Positions 10,655 to 22,050 of a DNA stretch of 64,000 nt are shown piece after piece. This stretch comes from Apostichopus japonicus (taxonomy: Eukaryota > Echinodermata > Holothuroidea > Aspidochirotida > Stichopodidae). The notes beneath the pieces were generated by a model. That model had not been told where the DNA came from and did no database searches. It worked only from the letters and a program-made list of their open reading frames with translations. A program made the position numbers and the translations under genes. The stretch is taken from assembly GCF_037975245.1 (NCBI RefSeq), contig NC_092578.1, positions 12,754,321 through 12,818,320 on the forward strand, read 5' to 3'. Position 1 is the stretch's first letter; the number at the start of each line of letters is the position of its first letter.

Positions 10655-13084
10655 GAAAGTAAGGATTGGCCTGAGCCACAGAATGTGAAGGATCTACGAT
10701 CGTTTCTGGGATTTTGCTCCTTTTACCGACGGTTTGTCGTAGATTTCGCCAAGACGGCAAAGCCACTCCATGCACTGGTGTCCACTAGCCTACAAAATCA
10801 ACGTTCTAAGAAAGTAACACCGTTTCTCTGGACAAATGAGCATCAAATTGCCTTCCAGGAACTGAAGGATAAGATGTGTCGACAGGTTGTGTTAGCTTAT
10901 GCTGACTACTCACAACCATTTGAAGTTGAAATTGATGCGTCACTCCAAGGTTTTGGTGCTGTCCTATTGCAACGCCAAGATGGACAACGAAAGGTCATAG
11001 CCTTTGCCAGCAGAACTCTTCGAGGTGCAGAGAGAAATATGCAGAAGTATTCCAGTTTCAAGTTAGAACTACTTGGTCTGAAATGGGCGGTAACCGAGAA
11101 TTTTCGGGAATACTTGCTGGGCAACAAGTTCATCGTCTACACGGACAATAACCCCTTAGCTCACCTGGACAATGCTAAACTTGATGCAGCATCACAACGA
11201 TGGGTAGGAGCTCTTGCTTCATTTGATTTCACTCCTAAGTACAAACCAGGACGGTTGAACACTGGAGCCGATGCCCTGTCCAGACGCCCACATGTGCCAC
11301 AGCCTGAGGTAACCTCGAGTGAACTTGGTCAAGGAGTAGGACTTACAATTGTTCCTGCAGAATTGATTGAGGCAATTTCCAAGCCAAATGTGGAAGTGAG
11401 TGTCAATCAAGTGAATGCCGTGAAGACATCACCTTTGGTGTTCCCATCCTACACCAAGGACCAACTGAGAAATTTCCAACAGAACGATCCAGTGATTAGA
11501 AAGTTCTACACTTTCTGGTTGACCAAGGAGAAACCCTCAGTTGAAGAACGGGTAAAATATAGTGAAATGTCCCTACTTGTGAAGCAGTGGGACAAAATTC
11601 AAGAGTATGAAGGACTCTTGTATCGGTCTATAGAAGATGGGAAGAAACTACAATTAATTCTTCCAAAAGTTCTCCAAGAAGAAGTGCTATTTGCCTGTCA
11701 CGACCAATGCGGACACCAAGGATACAAAAGAACATTGTCACTCATTCAAGATCGGTGCTACTGGCCAAAATTTTCTCAAGACGTAGCCTCATATTGTGAA
11801 AGGTGTAACGAGTGCACACGGTGCAAAAGGCCACCCAAGATCAGAGAACCACTGAAGAGCATGATGGCAACCAGGCCAAACGAAATCCTTGCTATAGATT
11901 TCACCACCATTGAGAAAGACACAAGAGGCAAGGAAAACATACTTGTGATGACCGATGTCTTCTCAAAGTTTACGCAGGCTATACCTACATCTAACCAGAC
12001 TGCGGAGACAACTGCTAAGGTATTAGTTCGTAACTGGTTCCTTTTGTATGGACCACCAAAGAGACTCCACTCTGACCAGGGCCGAAATTTTGAATCGTCC
12101 CTTATACAATACCTATGTAAAGTGTATGGGGTCAACAAGAGCCGAACAACACCCTACCATCCTGAAGGCAACGGCCAAGCAGAGCGGTTCAACAGAACTC
12201 TGCATGATCTTCTGAAGACTCTGCCACCAAACAAGAAGCGTCGTTGGTCAGATCATCTCCCAGAAGTCCTGTATGCTTATAATTCCACACCACACACTTC
12301 CACGAGTCTGTCTCCTTTCTTCTTGATGTTTGGAAGGGACCCAATCCTTCCAGTGGATTACCTGCTGGGGCGTGTAGATTCTCCATCTGACTCAGACGAC
12401 ACGGATCCCATTGCTAACTGGGTGACGTCACATACCGAGAATTTACAGATGGCGTTCAAGAAAGCAGGGGAGCAGATGTCTTTGGAAGCAGAGGCTCGTA
12501 AAACCCAGTATGACAAGAAGGCCAAATCTCATCCAATAACTCTTGGGACCAGGGTATACCTGAAGAACCATCTCCGTGGAATGCACAAGATAGCAGATGA
12601 ATGGGGTTCCACAGTCTTTAAAGTGGTCTCTCGCCCCAATGAAGGTTCTGTGTACGTCATCGAACCGGCCGATGGTAGTGGTGGACAACGAACGGTACAC
12701 CGGCGGGAAATACGGACATGTCCACAGCTGATAGACGTACCTGTTGCTGTCTTCAAACCCGTTGCCCCAGCTCAGTGTGATCGGGAAAGGAAGTCGTCCA
12801 GTGACTCCAGTAGTGAAGAGGATTACGGTTTCCGCCGACATTTTGAAGGTGCCCTAACGAGACGTAAGCAATCAACCAGTGATGACTCTGATTCATGGTC
12901 TAATGACAGCGAGGTCATCCAACCACTACGTCGCAGTGCTCGAGTCACCAGAGGGTTTCACTCTAATATCAGCCACCTGCCGAGAAGTATTAGCAGTGTG
13001 ACAAATAGTACCTTGTATGATATTAAGTTATCAGATTTGTGTCGGCAAACCCAAAATTTGCTTGAGCGTGTCAAACGTTGTTAG
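10655..13084 (+). CDS. Gypsy RNase H and integrase (pol remnant)
   Basis: Sequence resumes at the end of the RT connection (LRSFLGFCSFYRRFV) and stays in the protease frame. RNase H follows with acidic residues in VEIDASLQGFGAVL, KLELLGLKWA and VYTDNNPL. Integrase has an HHCC zinc module (H, H, then CERCNEC, about 11699-11822) and a DDE core (AIDFTT, HSDQGRNFES, GNGQAERFNRTL), then a GPY/F-like C-terminal module and a serine/acid-rich tail. The frame is open for about 800 codons. The polymerase palm and fingers, including the YxDD box, are absent. The internal ATG at 10685 is unlikely to be a natural start. Confidence 0.88.
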   Translation, partial: ESKDWPEPQNVKDLRSFLGFCSFYRRFVVDFAKTAKPLHALVSTSLQNQRSKKVTPFLWTNEHQIAFQELKDKMCRQVVLAYADYSQPFEVEIDASLQGFGAVLLQRQDGQRKVIAFASRTLRGAERNMQKYSSFKLELLGLKWAVTENFREYLLGNKFIVYTDNNPLAHLDNAKLDAASQRWVGALASFDFTPKYKPGRLNTGADALSRRPHVPQPEVTSSELGQGVGLTIVPAELIEAISKPNVEVSVNQVNAVKTSPLVFPSYTKDQLRNFQQNDPVIRKFYTFWLTKEKPSVEERVKYSEMSLLVKQWDKIQEYEGLLYRSIEDGKKLQLILPKVLQEEVLFACHDQCGHQGYKRTLSLIQDRCYWPKFSQDVASYCERCNECTRCKRPPKIREPLKSMMATRPNEILAIDFTTIEKDTRGKENILVMTDVFSKFTQAIPTSNQTAETTAKVLVRNWFLLYGPPKRLHSDQGRNFESSLIQYLCKVYGVNKSRTTPYHPEGNGQAERFNRTLHDLLKTLPPNKKRRWSDHLPEVLYAYNSTPHTSTSLSPFFLMFGRDPILPVDYLLGRVDSPSDSDDTDPIANWVTSHTENLQMAFKKAGEQMSLEAEARKTQYDKKAKSHPITLGTRVYLKNHLRGMHKIADEWGSTVFKVVSRPNEGSVYVIEPADGSGGQRTVHRREIRTCPQLIDVPVAVFKPVAPAQCDRERKSSSDSSSEEDYGFRRHFEGALTRRKQSTSDDSDSWSNDSEVIQPLRRSARVTRGFHSNISHLPRSISSVTNSTLYDIKLSDLCRQTQNLLERVKRC

Positions 13085-13273
13085 ACAACCTTGATTGTAG
13101 ATAAACAGTTTTTTGCTAGCAATAGTTTGCCCGAGTACTTTTAGTTGGTAGTGCGGATACGCATGTATATTTTTTTTGTAAAAGTTTTCTTTCATATTAA
13201 TCCATTTTATCGTATTTCAGATATCTCATATACATTGGTCGTTTGAGGACAAACTTCCTTTAGCAGGGGAGAG

Positions 13274-14825
13274 TGTGAGGTAGTGCCCATTAGGCTACCG
13301 ATTATTTACGTAATGTGCATGTTCTCTCTAGTATACTTTTGTTCTACTTGGCGTTTCTTGTTCAGCGCTTGCGGTTTCGCTAAGTAAGCCCTGTTCGTTC
13401 TCTCTTTATTCTATTCATTACGAAATCACCTTGCTTTACGTTCAACGGCAGCCATATTGTATATTACTATTTTGTTCTCATTACCGTCATTTATTGAGAG
13501 ATGTAGTTCTTCAGTCGCCATGTTAGAGGTAAATACTATCTTAACTGTATTTGATACTTTTCGTCTCTAATTAAGTAGTTTTGAAAGCGAGATTAGGCAA
13601 ACTTTTCGTAGACCCACAGTCGGGCCTCGTAAACACTCGCTGTTCAAAGTGTGCATACACTGTGCAACTTGTATTGTTCACCATATAGCATCATTGTGTA
13701 AGTTACTGCGTGGTATTTCGTATAAACCCCGCAGATAGGCTGGTCGTTTTCAACTTAAATACATTTATCATCGGGCTTGTATCATGTAGATTTTATGTCC
13801 ATTTTGTGGAGCAGATCCTTAAGATCATTATTGGATAACGTTGTATGAGCATTATTGTTTTATTAACGGCAAAGGATAAGTTAAGTAAAAGTATTTAGGA
13901 CTGGGCCCTCTGTTTCGTTACTGGCCCAATATTATGTAAACATTGTATATATCGCTGACACGATTTCAGGTTAGCGCCCTCTTTTAGTAATTAAGATGGC
14001 GGCGTCCATGTGCGTTACACCAATGTACCGTATGGAGTTGTTTAGGCCTGAAATTGTTAACTGGTCTAGTTGTGCTAGAAGTTTTACTTGTATTTAGCTT
14101 GGATTGAGATTACTCTCATGTTTATTTTATATTCTTTTCTCTTATTATATTGTTTTCTATTTTATATTCATATATCTTATTTTATTGTTTTCTTAACCTA
14201 TTTGCCTGGTCTATATGCCAATAGCCTAGGGCTTAATTACTTACCTCTATGGGTTATATTATTATCTATTAAGGAAATGTGCTGGTTTCATTGTATGTTG
14301 GTTAAAGCCACCTGTTTTCTATAATTATCAAAGACTGTTTCACGCTTACGATGAAGGTTATACTTGCTGTGGTATAGAGATTGTCGGGCAGACGTGTCCT
14401 TGGATTTAAATATCCCTCTCTCATTGGTTGGTTGAGTGAAGCTATGTTAACCTGACCTTAAATGGTGGCAGTTTAATGTATTGGTACTAGGTATAACATA
14501 GGGTGTAGGCTTAAATGTCAGCCCTATTCAGTATAATTTTCTGCTATTTTTAGAGTTGCCTAATGGATATGTAAGAGTTCAGGTCATACAGTTACCAGTT
14601 ATTTTCATAAGATGTCTTGCCCATATATATTTTCTTATTTTATACTTATTAGTTTTGTTCTTCCTTTTATTTTGCAGTAGTTTACTCTTCTCCGAGAGTA
14701 GATATTATCCACCGCCCTCTTACCATGCTTAAACATAACCCCCAATAAAGTTGCCACCACGTACGGAGAAGTACGGAATCTATTTGATTTGTTTTGTTTG
14801 TTCTTCTTTACTCTCAGTAATTACA
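13274..14825 (+). repeat. Gypsy 3' LTR
   Basis: A purine-rich tract (GCAGGGGAGAG) precedes TGTGAGGTAGTG, the expected polypurine tract and LTR start. The proposed end is TTACA at 14821-14825, giving TGTGA...TTACA termini and about 1.55 kb. An AATAAA lies at about 14743. The right boundary is inferred from termini only, because no second LTR is present to compare. Confidence 0.6.
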
Positions 14826-15039
14826 ATTCGAATGGTAACCTGGCCTCTGTTCGTTATTCTATAAAGAAATTGAAACAATCGATCATCTTTTCCTTGAGTG
14901 CAGTGTCGTTAAAGCCTTTGAGATATTTGCAACAAGAGCCAAAAGGCTCAGTGATTCCTTGCCATGAGATTCAAAATTTGATTTTATTGTTAGGGTGTTT
15001 ACAATACTTTTCAATGAGTGAACTTCAAACTGTTTGACA

Positions 15040-15450
15040 CTCAATGTTCACTGTATGTACTGAGTCCCATTTTAATACCACAATGTTCACTCATTGACCT
15101 TCAATGACCCCTGATTGACTTTGTGTTATCAAATGTGACCCCCAGTTTCATGTAGATACAACGATGTTTAGTAATTTGACCTCTGATGACTTTGAAATGA
15201 CCATCAACATATTCGCCACCTCATCTTCACTACATGTACCAAGTGTTTTTCAGATACAACAATGTTCAGTAATTTGGCCTTCAATGACCTCTGATGACCT
15301 TAAAATGACCTTCAATATTTTCGCCACTTCATGTTTATTACATGTACTAAGTTCCGTTTTGATACAACGATGTTTCGTGACTTGACCGTTTATGACCTCT
15401 GATGACCTTGGGATGATCTTCAACATTTTCGCCACCTCATGTGGGTCCTA
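15040..15450 (-). repeat. AGGTCA-type tandem repeat, inverted
   Basis: About four units of roughly 105 bp, each with TGACCTTCAATGACCTCTGA, a CGCCACCTCAT segment and a GATACAACGATGTT segment. This is the complement of the repeat at 21640-22050. The hexamer TGACCT recurs two to four times per unit. Confidence 0.75.
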
Positions 15451-16920
15451 ATCGATTTCGCTATGAATGCATATAAATGTGTAATATATGGACTACCGGT
15501 GTGGCTAATATAGATCAGCAATCTAAAATACCCATTAAAAAGTGTTTTTTTCTTCCACTACACACGACAATCGAAATGGGATTTGATGTATCATAGCTTA
15601 TCTACCGAAACCATTATAATTCATCCAAGTCCTTTGAATTATGCGGAAAGGGAGATGTTTTACTACGAAAGAATATGAATAAGTCTTACACGTTGTCACG
15701 TACCAATACATTGATTAGCCAGACCTCCCTCATTTCAACACTGACTGTAACTGCTTTGAAATAATGGAAGAATCACATACTTCCAAAATAGTTCGATAAC
15801 CCCCCCCCCCCCCCCATCTCCTCCCCAATCATCACCCTCCGTCTCTATTACCGTATCACAACAATACTAATTCGAGTTGATTGCCCAGACCGATGGTGAA
15901 TCAATCGTTGTAGGGATAACATTAATACCGGTGCTGCTATGTTTTATTACCTCAGATCCGGAGGTTTCGTTTCCGTTTACCCGGATTTTGTTTCAGTCGA
16001 CATAGCCTACATAAACGTTTTCAGTTTTAACCGTTACTGGATCGTGTCATTTCATATGCACGTTAAAATTACCAGTGCCGTCTGTATACACGGCTCTGTT
16101 GCATACTTGGTGAAGGCAGTTCTGTCATTGAGTTGTAGCCATAAGACAGCCCAGGTCGGATCTTGTGTTCCTCGCGTGTAATGGTTGCCTATTGTCTGAT
16201 TGTACTCACAATTCCATGCGCTATTTGAGCAAAGAGGCAGTGGACTCCATTACTCCCGATTTTTACGCGGTGAAAGTAAGCGCAGTTGTATAGTTACTTA
16301 TCGGCGGTGAGTATTCCCTTATCAGGAATCATTAAGCCTCTTGCCATATTGGCTTTCTGTTTGTTTTCTTCTTCTTAGAGACTCTATTTTTTATTCCCTG
16401 CCAAAGGCAAAAACATCTACGCGATCCTGCTTGCGTGTGGGTGTGGGTGCGTGTGTGTGCCTGTGTATGTAACATGAACCTCCTAATGCTCCAAACTGAA
16501 GGGGGGGGGGGGGGGTGAAAACGGGTAGTTGTCATACTGTACTTGTCACAGGGGTTACTCATAGTGAGTAGATGTGCTCCATTCATGATGTCGTGGATAA
16601 TAATAAGTAGATTGTTCTTAGAGTAGTTTCCAAGTAATGTTAGTATCTCAGCAACGGTGGTATTAGAGTAAAGTCCTCTGTGCGGCTGTGGTGAAAGTTT
16701 GTCCAATCTCATTATTATTCATGAGGGGCGACGTAATGTAATGCCCAAACTGGGAAGTGCCGAAATGGGTTGATGCCATACTTGGCATAGTAAATCACCT
16801 TCCATGATGTCTTATCTAGAGGCAAGAATTTCAACGCTTTTTATGGCTTTGTGGATCAGAATTCCACTCATAACAATCACAGAAGTTTCGAATCCGACCC
16901 AACTTCTTTCTCTATAATTT
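15451..16920. other. No gene recognised
   Basis: AT-rich DNA with a C-tract near 15800, a G-tract near 16500 and a GTGTGTGCGTG stretch near 16440. Short ORFs have no supporting features. Confidence 0.5.
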
Positions 16921-16934
16921 CCTCCATGTTTTTC

Positions 16935-16943
16935 TATAAATAG
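16935..16943 (+). promoter_or_regulatory. TATA box of the secreted-protein gene
   Basis: TATAAATAG lies 56 bases before the ATG. About 22-28 bases downstream is an initiator-like CTCATCAC (about 16955-16962), which would give a short 5' UTR near 40 nt. Confidence 0.65.
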
Positions 16944-16998
16944 GAGTCGAGTGGCTCATCACCCATCTCCACATATTTGCTGACCAGCGACCTCGACA

Positions 16999-17523
16999 AT
17001 GAAGACTGCCGCAATTCTCATCGCTTGCCTTTTAGCATTGCAGACCAGCCTCGGGAACGCCGCACTGACGGACTGTGTAGTGCAGGCTTTCGGGAGCGAA
17101 CTTGGAGGGAAGGGAATATACGTGACCGTCCAAAAAAACGGTTTCGGTTGTTCTGATGGGAATTGGCCGTGGGAAGATGTCAGCGGCGAGAAGGATTTCG
17201 ATGGGACGGGTGAGGCAGAAGTTCCTCTTCGACTGCACGTGGATGTATTTGGAGTGTGCATGAACCAGATGTCAATTTGGGTGACGTTGCCGTACCAATG
17301 CACCAGCTATGACCGTATGGTAACCGACGCAGTTTGGAATAGTCCTTTTGGCGGTCAGGGGTCGTGTCGTGCTTTGAAGCAAGATTGCGGCGGAACGGTG
17401 TCAACGGCCGCGGTGCCATATATCGATATGTGGTGCAGGACCCCCAGCGGTATGGTTTTCGAGGGGCAGGCACAGGAAATGCGAATGGGATGGGGGTCCC
17501 CAAGTGCGAACGACCATTGTTAG
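16999..17523 (+). CDS. Small secreted eight-cysteine protein, intronless
   Basis: This is a 174-residue ORF. It starts with a textbook signal peptide (MKTAAILIACLLALQTSLGNA, cleavage likely before ALTDC) and has a purine at -3 of the ATG. The mature part of about 153 residues holds eight cysteines, enough for four disulphides, and ends at a cysteine. Trp-rich motifs NWPWEDV and MRMGWGSP stand out. The ORF is clearly more GC-rich than its flanks and sits just behind a TATA box, which supports a real single-exon gene. I do not recognise the family; an extracellular role is inferred from the signal peptide only. Confidence 0.7.
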   Translation: MKTAAILIACLLALQTSLGNAALTDCVVQAFGSELGGKGIYVTVQKNGFGCSDGNWPWEDVSGEKDFDGTGEAEVPLRLHVDVFGVCMNQMSIWVTLPYQCTSYDRMVTDAVWNSPFGGQGSCRALKQDCGGTVSTAAVPYIDMWCRTPSGMVFEGQAQEMRMGWGSPSANDHC

Positions 17524-18418
17524 ATGGTTTGTCCTCCTTGCTCCTTGCTGATTCTTTTGAAGTATTCGGGTGGTGAGGGTGGCTCGCGCAGGTAGTGAGG
17601 GAAACTTGAGTTAAATTTTCTCGTGAATGAGGCTTTCCGCCGGACGCGGAAACGGCGGGTTTCTTACCACTCTGCTCATCTTTTTGTGTAAACAATTTTC
17701 ACCGATGATGTTAAGACTTCAAAACCGTTTCTACATTATCGGTAGATATTTTTACACTATCGGACGTTTCCACATTATTGGTACTGTGTTTAAACTATCG
17801 GGCGTTTTCACATTATGAATTAATTTTCACATTAGTAGTTATAACAGAGGTTGTGCATTTGTTTTGTTTACTGTATAATGATAATGTAGTGTTCATACAT
17901 TTATATAGCGCCCTGTACAATTTCAGGGGAGCAACGACCAAAGGCGCTTTACATAATCACCCTTGCTCATAGTAACCATTATAACCATTGTCGGTTGTTG
18001 TGGACTCTTGCTTTCGGTGGTCACATCGTGATTATTAATGAGTGTGCAGGGCTTAATGTCAAATTCGAGAAATTACTATAAATTATAACACGGATACAGT
18101 GCATTGAAATTGTTTCATATTTGGTATGAGGGTCTTACTAGGTCAATTGTCTATATTATATGATACAATAAGTGGTTTCCATGTGTGCTGGACGGAGGTC
18201 GATGCAATTTCGCCCGTCATAGTTCGTAAACATGAAAACTGATTGAGCAATAAAAATCATAATTGTAGCATCACTAGCATATTTTCCAACTTCACGGCAT
18301 TTTGGGTTACCAAGCTATGACTGTTTGCATCACAGAAATCATATACCTAGAATTGGGTTCGAGTCAGCTGTTTGCAGCAAATTGGGCGCGCGTTGCATCA
18401 TGGGAACTCTTCCCCCAA
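17524..18418 (+). other. Likely 3' UTR and spacer of the secreted-protein gene
   Basis: No ORF of note. A short repetitive stretch (ACATTATCGGTAGATATTTTT, TATCGGACGTTTCCACATTA and similar, about 17730-17830) contains five imperfect copies of ACTATCGG.CGTTT. The first convincing AATAAA is at 18249-18254. Confidence 0.4.
18249..18254 (+). terminator. Candidate polyadenylation signal
   Basis: AATAAA about 725 bases after the stop of the secreted-protein gene; no nearer canonical hexamer was noticed. Confidence 0.3.
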
Positions 18419-18881
18419 AAAACTAGCCTACATAGCGTTTTCCGGTTGACACTGAACGTTAGGGAACTCAGGGGTTATTTCCATCGCCATAATTCACGAG
18501 ATTTGTAATTCCGAACGCTTTATTCATCCACAAAAAATGTGTGGTTAGAACTAAAGAATGAATTTGCGTATCATTTGGAGACAGATGACTCCGAAAACGT
18601 GAATTTGAGTAGAAAATATCGGACGGGGTGGAACGCCCAAAAGGACATCACGTAATGAGTACGAACGTGTGTGCAAAGGGAGAATGGATTGATACCAGGG
18701 ATAGCCTAGATTCATGTGTGCGGCCAACAGAGGGCACCCATTCAACTCTCGTGTAATACATTAGCCTGTCAGTGAACTGGGATATGTATTGATGGCCTAG
18801 GCTTAAAGGGTTGTATGAATGGAGTGGATCAGTAGAGAGTAGGCACAGGCCTACACTGCATGTGGACTGTGCATGGAATTC

Positions 18882-19271
18882 CTAATAAGATGAAAACATT
18901 ACAAGTTTCCCCGCCTTAACGATGACTTGTACTGCGGACATAGTCGCAGTGAGATCACCCTTCGGCTGTGACGCATCAACCGGAGTTGTCGTCATAGTGT
19001 CCTTAATTCTCCACCACGCCGTTGATGCGCATGGACATGGTCCGCACTCAGACTGCGGATCATGTTCTGGTTCAACGGTGCAGTATGCTTCAGTAACTTT
19101 CAACGCCAAAAATTGTTCATGACAGTTACTCGTTACGGGCACACAGTCTGCGGTCACGGTGGGTGACCGTATTGCATGAAGACGACACATGAGATATGTC
19201 GTTAAGTCATTGCCATGGTTCTGATTCCTCATGGTGACATAATCTGAGCAAGGATATGGTCTGCGGTTCAA
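18882..19271 (-). CDS. Conserved ORF in repeat block, copy 2 (hypothetical)
   Basis: This 129-codon frame corresponds to 463-876. Relative to that copy it has nine extra residues (SECGPCPCA-like, Cys-rich) from an in-frame 27-bp difference, plus scattered substitutions. No domain is recognised and no splice or promoter signals were identified. Retention of an open frame across an indel is the main argument for coding. Confidence 0.22.
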   Translation of the reverse strand: MNRRPYPCSDYVTMRNQNHGNDLTTYLMCRLHAIRSPTVTADCVPVTSNCHEQFLALKVTEAYCTVEPEHDPQSECGPCPCASTAWWRIKDTMTTTPVDASQPKGDLTATMSAVQVIVKAGKLVMFSSY

Positions 19272-20375
19272 TACGGTGAGCGAGTTAGATGGTGTTTATA
19301 TATCGGCATGGATGAACCATTCCCTGATACCTACAATGAATTAAGCCATTCTCCGGCGACTGAAACTAGCCTGTCGTGTATACGTATTTGAGCGGCCCAG
19401 CTTTGAGGCAGTCAACTGTGTGGACCACCCAGTCAGTAGCCAGATATCCTCACTGTGCGCAGTCACCGAACTGAAGCTAAACTTTGCATACTACCTTCTC
19501 TTGCTAACTTGCTCCAATTCGTAACACATGCTATAGGCCTAGCCACACAGTATGCTATGCACAATGCATTTCGTGGAACCAGTTCATTCGAATTTTATTG
19601 AAATGTAGGTTTTTTATCAATTTTAGTTGATCAACTTTATTGATTGTACTTTCGTACATATTTTTCTCTATCAAGTTCACTCCTATCAATGTACGAGTTT
19701 CTCGTAATTTGCTGTTGAAGTTCACTCTTCGTAACCTAACATTCAATCTCAGTGGAGAAAAGCAGTGTAGGCTTTGTTCTTGGGTAGAGTTTCCATGAGG
19801 CAACGCGCGCTCAAGTTGCTGCAAATCGTATCACGGGCGTGTATACGCGAACCCAATTCTAGGTATATGATTTCTGTGGTTCATGTTGTTATTTGATAGG
19901 AGTAGATCGGCCACACATAACTTTTCTTGTGTCAGTACCTGGCTGTAACTAAAAGTGTTAACTTTCCCTTTCAGCTTCAAATGTAGGCCATGCAAGTTTC
20001 AACACAGTCGTTGCATATAAGATAAATAATTGCTTGTATACATGCATCAACTGCGTCCCACTGACTGTGTTGTCCATGTACAAATTGGTCACCAAAAACG
20101 ATGTGAAACATAAAGATATATTATACAGAAGTAAGGATGTGACGTTATCAAATAAGACGTGTTGCCGTTCTACTCCTATTAAATTACGGTTCGAGTGATA
20201 ATCTCCTTAAGTTGTGAACTATCGTTTTGAAGGCCACACAAAGCATATTATTATTCTGAATTTAAATGTTTATGATGGGTTATGCACTTAATGAAATATG
20301 CTTCAAATAAACTGACAAACTATATGCGTGAAACTTCACATATGATTTATATTTTGCAGCTATGTTTATAGAGGT

Positions 20376-20660
20376 GCTCCTCCAGCCCTTCACGCCAACA
20401 GCGGAAACTATGCTATTGACGTAATGTATGCGCCTCACGTCGCCCTCTTACACTAACAGCGGAAACCACGCTACTGGCGTAGTGTATGCGCCTCACGTAC
20501 GTCGCCCCCTTACGCCAGCAGTGAAAACCACACTGTTGACGTACTGTGAACGCCTCACGTCGCTCCTGCAGCCCCTCACGTCGACGGTGGAAACCACACT
20601 ACTCACGTAGTGTAAGCGTCTTACGTCATTCCTGCAGCCCTTAAAACGCCAACACCGGAG
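20376..20660 (+). repeat. CpG-rich minisatellite with TGACGTA motifs (copy 2)
   Basis: Same unit structure and order as 1912-2190, with point differences. Confidence 0.65.
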
Positions 20661-21639
20661 GAGCGGTTAGTGTGTACAAATTTCGAGAAAAAAAATGCAG
20701 AATGAGCCTACTTAGTTTACATTTGAAAAATGCTGGAAAATAGATAAAATGGCCCCGAATCCTCAAAAATCAATTGGAGGCTCAAAAATAAGGAAATGCG
20801 AACCCCTTTCCGTTTTTTATTACGATTGACATATTTTCCAAACGAATTTTACCAAACGAATTTGAAAAAAATACATACCGGTTAATGATATGACCTTCGG
20901 AATATTTGGTGAGAACTTTTTCCTAAAATCACGACATTGTTGCACGAAAACACGCACGTGAAAACAATTCACAGCTCCAAAACGGAAGCACATACTTCCA
21001 TTTTTTAGCTGCGAGTGAGCAGCTCATGCAGTCACAATGTCGCTCCGTCCGTTCGTCAGTTCATCCGTTCGTCCGTTCGTCGCGTTCACCTATAACTTCC
21101 AAACCGTACATGCTATCAGGTTGGAGCTTGGCGGGTGGGTGCGGCTTGCCGCTAGCCAGGGGGTTGCATTTTCATTCGCGTGGTGTGATTAGATTCCAAT
21201 TAAATAAAATTAATTACCAAATTATTCTTTTCCACAGCAATCCCTTATGAGTCGAAGTTAGGGAGATTGTTTACATTACTACCTATCTATTGCACAAACC
21301 CTGTGTGAGATGGCTGGGGAATGTTGTTTATACTATCTATCAACAGTTCAGAGGGCCATGATATGGTATATATATATATATGACACATATTCACAAATTT
21401 GAATTGGAATCATTAGCTGTGGGTGAGCAGCTCACACAGTCAACATGTATCTCAGGTCGTTCGCCATTTGTCACGTTCACTCAAAACATCTAAACCGTAC
21501 ATGCTATAAGGTTGAAACTCAGTAGGATACAGTTAGTGCGCAAGGCCTTCATTGAGATATATTCTGAGCATGGTATAATTGTTAATAAGATATGGCTAAT
21601 TTGCCAAAAATCCGCTAAATTCACTACATTGATGTATTT

Positions 21640-22050
21640 ACACGAAACTAGGTACATATAGTAAACGTTGGAAGGCAAAAATGTTGAAAGTCATTCCGAG
21701 GTCATCAGAGGTCAATGGCAGGCTAATTTGCATAAATTACGTTAAATTCTCAACATTGATGGATTGACATGAAAATTGGAACGTAGAGTAAACATAAGGT
21801 GGCGAAAATGCTAAAAGTCATTCGAAGGTCATTAGAGGTCATTACAGGTTAAATAACTCAACATTGAAACTTGGTACATGTAGTAAACATGAGGTGGCGA
21901 AAATGTTGGAGTTCATCCCAAGGACCTCAGAGGTCATTAGAGGGCAAATTATGGAACAGTGTTGTATCCAAATGAATCTCGGTACATATCGTAATTGTTA
22001 AGTGACGAAAATGAAAGAGGTCATTCCAAGCCCACCAGGGGATATTTAAG
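21640..22050 (+). repeat. AGGTCA-type tandem repeat
   Basis: Three to four units of about 105 bp with AAGTCATTCCGAGGTCATCA, GAGGTCATTAGAGG and GGTACATGTAGTAAACAT. The first units belong to the end of block copy 2; the array then runs beyond the block. Confidence 0.75.

Larger units (their letters stand above)
9177..14825 (+). mobile_element. Ty3/Gypsy LTR retrotransposon, 5' LTR and RT missing
   Basis: The element runs gag, protease, RNase H, integrase and 3' LTR in Ty3/Gypsy order. Three defects are visible. The 5' LTR is absent, gag carries a one-base frameshift near 9550-9570, and the reverse transcriptase is deleted between protease and RNase H at about 10650. Integrase and RNase H are otherwise intact. 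The start of 9177 is only the beginning of recognisable internal sequence. This copy could not replicate alone. Confidence 0.85.
18419..21796 (+). repeat. Long repeat block, copy 2
   Basis: This is the uninterrupted counterpart of 1-6002, starting AACTAGCCTACATAGCG and ending within AGGTCA repeats. It lacks the 2.5-kb hAT-like insert and has only a short TA run. It defines the empty site for the insertion at 2375-4895. Copies 1 and 2 lie in direct orientation about 12 kb apart. Confidence 0.8.

Noticed and set aside
11776-12841. Minus-strand ORFs of 120-132 codons within integrase
   Set aside because: Shadows of the intact integrase frame.
9190-14640. Shared ATCCACCGCCCT between the LTR end and the sequence before gag (inverted)
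   Set aside because: Only about 12 exact bases in opposite orientation, which is within chance for this length.
17032-17695. Minus-strand ORFs of up to 171 codons opposite the secreted-protein gene
   Set aside because: Shadow frames of the GC-rich plus-strand gene; no signal peptide, promoter or recognisable domain.
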